8,126 bases of DNA, from contig DNNS01000592.1 in NCBI GenBank assembly GCA_003497555.1, positions 2,146 through 10,271 of the forward strand, given 5' to 3'. The notes below the pieces were generated by a model. That model had not been told where the DNA came from. It ran no database searches and saw only the letters and a program-made list of their open reading frames with translations. This document shows positions 6,122 through 8,126 of the stretch, piece by piece (within the stretch, counting starts at the first letter, position 1; each line of letters starts with the position of its first letter). The stretch is from Spirochaetia bacterium. GTDB taxonomy: Bacteria > Spirochaetota > UBA12135. A program made the translations under genes and the position numbers.

Positions 6122-7879
6122 CTATGCGATTCCGGTAATGAGCATTTGATTGATCGGCGCCCCGGCCGGAACCATGGGCATGACATTTTCCTGCTGATCA
6201 GTATGAAAATCCATTACCACCGGACCCTGATAGGCAAGCGCTTTTTTAATAGCGCCCTCTACATCTTTTTTTTCTGTTATTCTGATACCCAGGGCTCCAT
6301 AAGCATCGGCTAACTTGACAAAATCAGGCGTATACTTCTGTTTTTCTTTATTATCGCTCTCACAGGCTTTGTTGCACTTGTCATGGTATTTTTCGTGGCT
6401 GCATATTCTGAGGCATGTTCCTGAGTAGCGGCTGGAATAGAAAAGTTCCTGCCACTGGCGAACCATTCCCAGATAATTATTATTCAGAATGGCTATTTTT
6501 ACCGGAATATTATAATTAACACAGGTGGCAAGCTCCTGCGAATTCATCTGGATGGAACCGTCGCCTGCAATGTCAAAAACAATTTTATCAGGAGCGGCTA
6601 TTTGTGCGCCGATAGCAGCAGGCAGCCCGAAACCCATAGTACCGAGCCCTCCGGAAGTGATAAACTGCCTGGGATATTTGAATTTGAAAAACTGGGCAGT
6701 CCACATCTGATGCTGTCCTACTTCAGTGGCAATAATTGCTTCTCCGCCCGTAATTTTGTCAATGGATTCTATGACAAACTGGGGTTTGATTACATGATCC
6801 GTTTCGTGATAAGTAAGTTTATGTGATTTTTTCCATTTATCGATTTCATCAAGCCAGATACTGCAATCGGATTTTTCACATAGAGAAACAAGCTGTCCGA
6901 GAATATTTTTGGCATCGCCAACAATGGGCAGGGTTACTTCTATGTTTTTACTTACACTGGTAGGGTCAATATCAATATGAATAATCTGGGCATGCGGGGC
7001 AAATTCTTTTATTTTTCCCGTAACCCGATCATCAAAACGAACACCTATGGCAACCAGTAAATCACAATGGGTTATAGCCATATTGGCATAGTAAGTTCCA
7101 TGCATTCCCGGCATGCCGAGGAAAAGCGGATGAATACTTGGAATACTGCCCATGCCCATCAGGCTGGTGGTTATGGGAATACCGGTTTTTTCGACAAATT
7201 TTAAAAGTTCTTCGGAAGCATTGGAGTGTAATATTCCGCCTCCGGAAAAAATTACCGGCTTTTTTGCCTGTTTGATCATGGCTGCGGCATTTTTAATCTG
7301 GCGGGGATTACCGGTGTAATTGGGTTTATAACCGCGTAAATTAATACTGTCTTTATAATTAAAATAAGCCTCGCCTTTGGATATATCGCTTGGTAAATCA
7401 ATCAGCACCGGTCCGGGTCTGCCGCTGGCTGCGATATAAAAAGCTTCTTTTACAATATCAGCCAAATCATCGATATTTTTAACCAGGTAATTATGCTTGG
7501 TTATGGGGCGTGTTATACCGGTAATATCCGCCTCTTGAAAGGCATCGTTGCCTATCAGCGTAGTAGGCACCTGCCCGGTTATGGCTATCATGGGAATGGA
7601 ATCCATATAGGCATTGGCAATGCCTGTTACCAGATTGGTTGCGCCGGGGCCTGAAGTAGCAAGGCATACTCCGGGCCTGCCGGTAACGCGCGCATAACCG
7701 TCTGCAGCGTGAGCTGCACCCTGTTCATGCCTGGGAACTATCATGGTAATATCTTTTCTGCCGAATAATTCATCAAAAATCGGAATTACCTGGCCCCCGA
7801 TATATCCAAAAATATATTCTGCTTTTTCATTAACCAGAGCATCTATAAGAATTTTGGCTCCGCTCATTTTATTTTTCAT
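6122..7879 (-). CDS. ilvB: Acetohydroxyacid (acetolactate) synthase large catalytic subunit
   Basis: This 585-residue ThDP enzyme makes acetolactate from two pyruvates, or acetohydroxybutyrate from pyruvate and 2-oxobutyrate, the first common step of valine, leucine and isoleucine synthesis. I chose ATG 7879 because AGGA lies 7 nt upstream and family homology begins there; an in-frame TTG at 7933 has no good ribosome site. The catalytic glutamate is Glu52 in '[15 protein letters not shown]' (50-64). '[17 protein letters not shown]' (75-91) and '[15 protein letters not shown]' (102-116) follow. The FAD-region motif '[13 protein letters not shown]' is at 250-262. The ThDP/Mg site starts at 'GDGSIQMN' (439-446) and ends at 'NNN' (466-468). 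Trp476 in 'GMVRQWQE' is the residue associated with 2-oxobutyrate preference, favouring a biosynthetic enzyme over a catabolic one. A Cys/His-rich insertion (about 488-515) interrupts the usual 'RYS...PDFVKLA' junction. It leads an apparent five-gene operon with ilvN next. Confidence 0.95.
   Translation of the reverse strand: MKNKMSGAKILIDALVNEKAEYIFGYIGGQVIPIFDELFGRKDITMIVPRHEQGAAHAADGYARVTGRPGVCLATSGPGATNLVTGIANAYMDSIPMIAITGQVPTTLIGNDAFQEADITGITRPITKHNYLVKNIDDLADIVKEAFYIAASGRPGPVLIDLPSDISKGEAYFNYKDSINLRGYKPNYTGNPRQIKNAAAMIKQAKKPVIFSGGGILHSNASEELLKFVEKTGIPITTSLMGMGSIPSIHPLFLGMPGMHGTYYANMAITHCDLLVAIGVRFDDRVTGKIKEFAPHAQIIHIDIDPTSVSKNIEVTLPIVGDAKNILGQLVSLCEKSDCSIWLDEIDKWKKSHKLTYHETDHVIKPQFVIESIDKITGGEAIIATEVGQHQMWTAQFFKFKYPRQFITSGGLGTMGFGLPAAIGAQIAAPDKIVFDIAGDGSIQMNSQELATCVNYNIPVKIAILNNNYLGMVRQWQELFYSSRYSGTCLRICSHEKYHDKCNKACESDNKEKQKYTPDFVKLADAYGALGIRITEKKDVEGAIKKALAYQGPVVMDFHTDQQENVMPMVPAGAPINQMLITGIA
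6362..6415 (-). other. Cys/His cluster inserted in IlvB near the active site
   Basis: This segment encodes IlvB residues 489-506. It contains Cys489, Cys493, Cys502 and Cys506 (C-x3-C-x8-C-x3-C) with His495 and His499 between them. In better-known AHAS large subunits such as E. coli IlvI/IlvB, as I recall them, 'RYS' leads within a few residues to 'PDFVKLA'. Here roughly 20 extra residues intervene, and '[13 protein letters not shown]' resumes at residue 517. The spacing would suit a small metal site or a disulfide-linked helical hairpin. I recall similar cysteine-bearing insertions in AHAS from other lineages, so this may be a subfamily trait rather than unique. Confidence 0.7.
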
Positions 7880-7946
7880 GGTTGTTTCCTGAAATTTTAG
7901 TGGAACTTTAACATATTTTTCTTTTATTGGCAAATTAATCTTTTAG

Positions 7947-7952
7947 ATCATA
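7947..7952 (-). promoter_or_regulatory. Possible -10 element for the ilvB operon
   Basis: On the minus strand TATGAT (plus 7947-7952) would start transcription near 7940, giving a leader of about 60 nt before the ilvB ATG. No good -35 lies 17 nt upstream (CTGTTT is poor), and the region is so AT-rich that other -10-like sequences occur. The leader contains no short ORF rich in Ile, Val or Leu codons and no strong terminator hairpin, so classical attenuation is not supported. Confidence 0.25.
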
Positions 7953-7982
7953 AAAAGTATTTATCCGAAAAACAGATTTTTA

Positions 7983-8011
7983 TTGAAAAAAAACATATAT
8001 AATGGTAATAT
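7983..8011 (+). promoter_or_regulatory. Possible + strand promoter reading toward the right edge
   Basis: TTGAAA (7983-7988, five of six consensus positions) and TAATAT (8006-8011, four of six) are spaced by 17 nt. A perfect TATAAT at 7998-8003 is also present but lacks a -35 at the proper distance. If real, it would serve the gene that seems to begin at 8087. The surrounding poly-A/AT composition makes chance matches likely. Confidence 0.25.
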
Positions 8012-8031
8012 AAAAAACCTTATTTAACTTG

Positions 8032-8084
8032 TGTCATCATGCCCGGAGGGATACCCGAAACACCTATGCTGGGCGCAGTCGAAG
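8032..8084. repeat. Degraded dispersed intergenic repeat fragment
   Basis: This GC-richer segment stands out in the AT-rich intergenic region. It begins with 'TGTCATC' (8032-8038) and ends with 'CTGGGCGCAGTCGAAG' (8069-8084). These edges resemble the widespread environmental repeat of the type 'TGTCATCCTGAGC..AGTCGAAGG', but the middle ('CCCGGAGGGATACCCG') separates them, as if two pieces or a rearranged copy remained. Only one copy lies in the window, so the repetitive nature is recalled, not shown. Confidence 0.35.
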
Positions 8085-8086
8085 TA

Positions 8087-8126
8087 ATGAAAATAAAATT
8101 TAACCACGAAGGACACGAAGACGCAC
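8087..8126 (+). CDS. Start of a probable GxxExxY-family protein (cut by right edge)
   Basis: From ATG 8087 the frame stays open to the edge and encodes MKIKFNHEGHEDA. The 'NHEGHE' peptide, and the DNA 'ACCACGAAGGACACGAAG' that encodes it, are characteristic in my recollection of the region at or just before the start of GxxExxY-family genes (small proteins of unknown function, common in environmental genomes). No strong ribosome site is visible; a weak GAAG lies 2 nt upstream. The motif can also occur as a non-coding repeat with the true start further on, so both the start and the existence of the gene are uncertain. Confidence 0.35.
   Translation, partial: MKIKFNHEGHEDA

Noticed and set aside
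7880..7933. N-terminal extension of IlvB from a TTG at 7933 (18 extra residues).
   Set aside because: No ribosome site precedes the TTG, whereas the ATG at 7879 has AGGA at 7 nt and matches where family homology begins.
7880..8040. Attenuator leader peptide or T-box-like control upstream of ilvB.
   Set aside because: Short minus-strand ORFs here (MMTQVK at 8040, MLKFH near the ilvB start) are not rich in Ile, Val or Leu, and no strong terminator hairpin or T-box motif is visible.

Overview
The window reads as chromosomal DNA from an AT-rich, probably uncultured bacterium. A secreted protein with an export signal, a membrane-anchored beta-propeller, a GT39 sugar transferase and an NlpC/P60 cell-wall peptidase all suggest an elaborate, probably Gram-negative-like envelope. 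The sequence does not let me name the phylum. The right edge carries short motifs (a 'GCGCAGTCGAAG'-type repeat and an 'ACCACGAAGGACACGAAG' motif) that I recall from many environmental genomes, so they do not settle the taxonomy.

Layout from left to right: (1) the C-terminal part of an NlpC/P60 (C40) peptidase of the YkfC-like, SH3-containing type, + strand, cut by the left edge; (2) a small secreted protein on the - strand with a compact beta-rich domain and a charged helical tail, convergent with the peptidase; (3) a 130-bp divergent promoter region containing a perfect 8-bp inverted repeat; (4) a + strand fusion of a class I SAM-dependent methyltransferase and a GT2 glycosyltransferase of the polyprenyl-phosphate-sugar synthase type; (5) a long - strand gene series reading ilvB, ilvN, a membrane-anchored beta-propeller protein, a ~100-residue helical protein and a GT39 membrane glycosyltransferase; (6) an AT-rich intergenic region, a degraded repeat and the first codons of a probable GxxExxY-family protein at the right edge.

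The five - strand genes from 7879 down to 2606 are separated by 9 nt, 17 nt, a 4-nt overlap and a 4-nt overlap, so they probably form one operon. The first two encode acetohydroxyacid synthase (branched-chain amino acid synthesis). The last three look like envelope or glycosylation functions and have no obvious link to the first two. The GT2 enzyme and the GT39 enzyme converge and overlap by 11 bp. Together they could form a lipid-linked-sugar module, with GT2 charging a polyprenyl phosphate and GT39 moving that sugar to an acceptor outside the membrane.

The most unusual items are a cysteine/histidine cluster inserted in the active-site region of IlvB, the methyltransferase-GT2 fusion, the uncharacterised helical protein with a possible resemblance to FliG domains, and the inverted repeat overlapping a predicted promoter. 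No rRNA, tRNA, CRISPR array or insertion sequence was seen.
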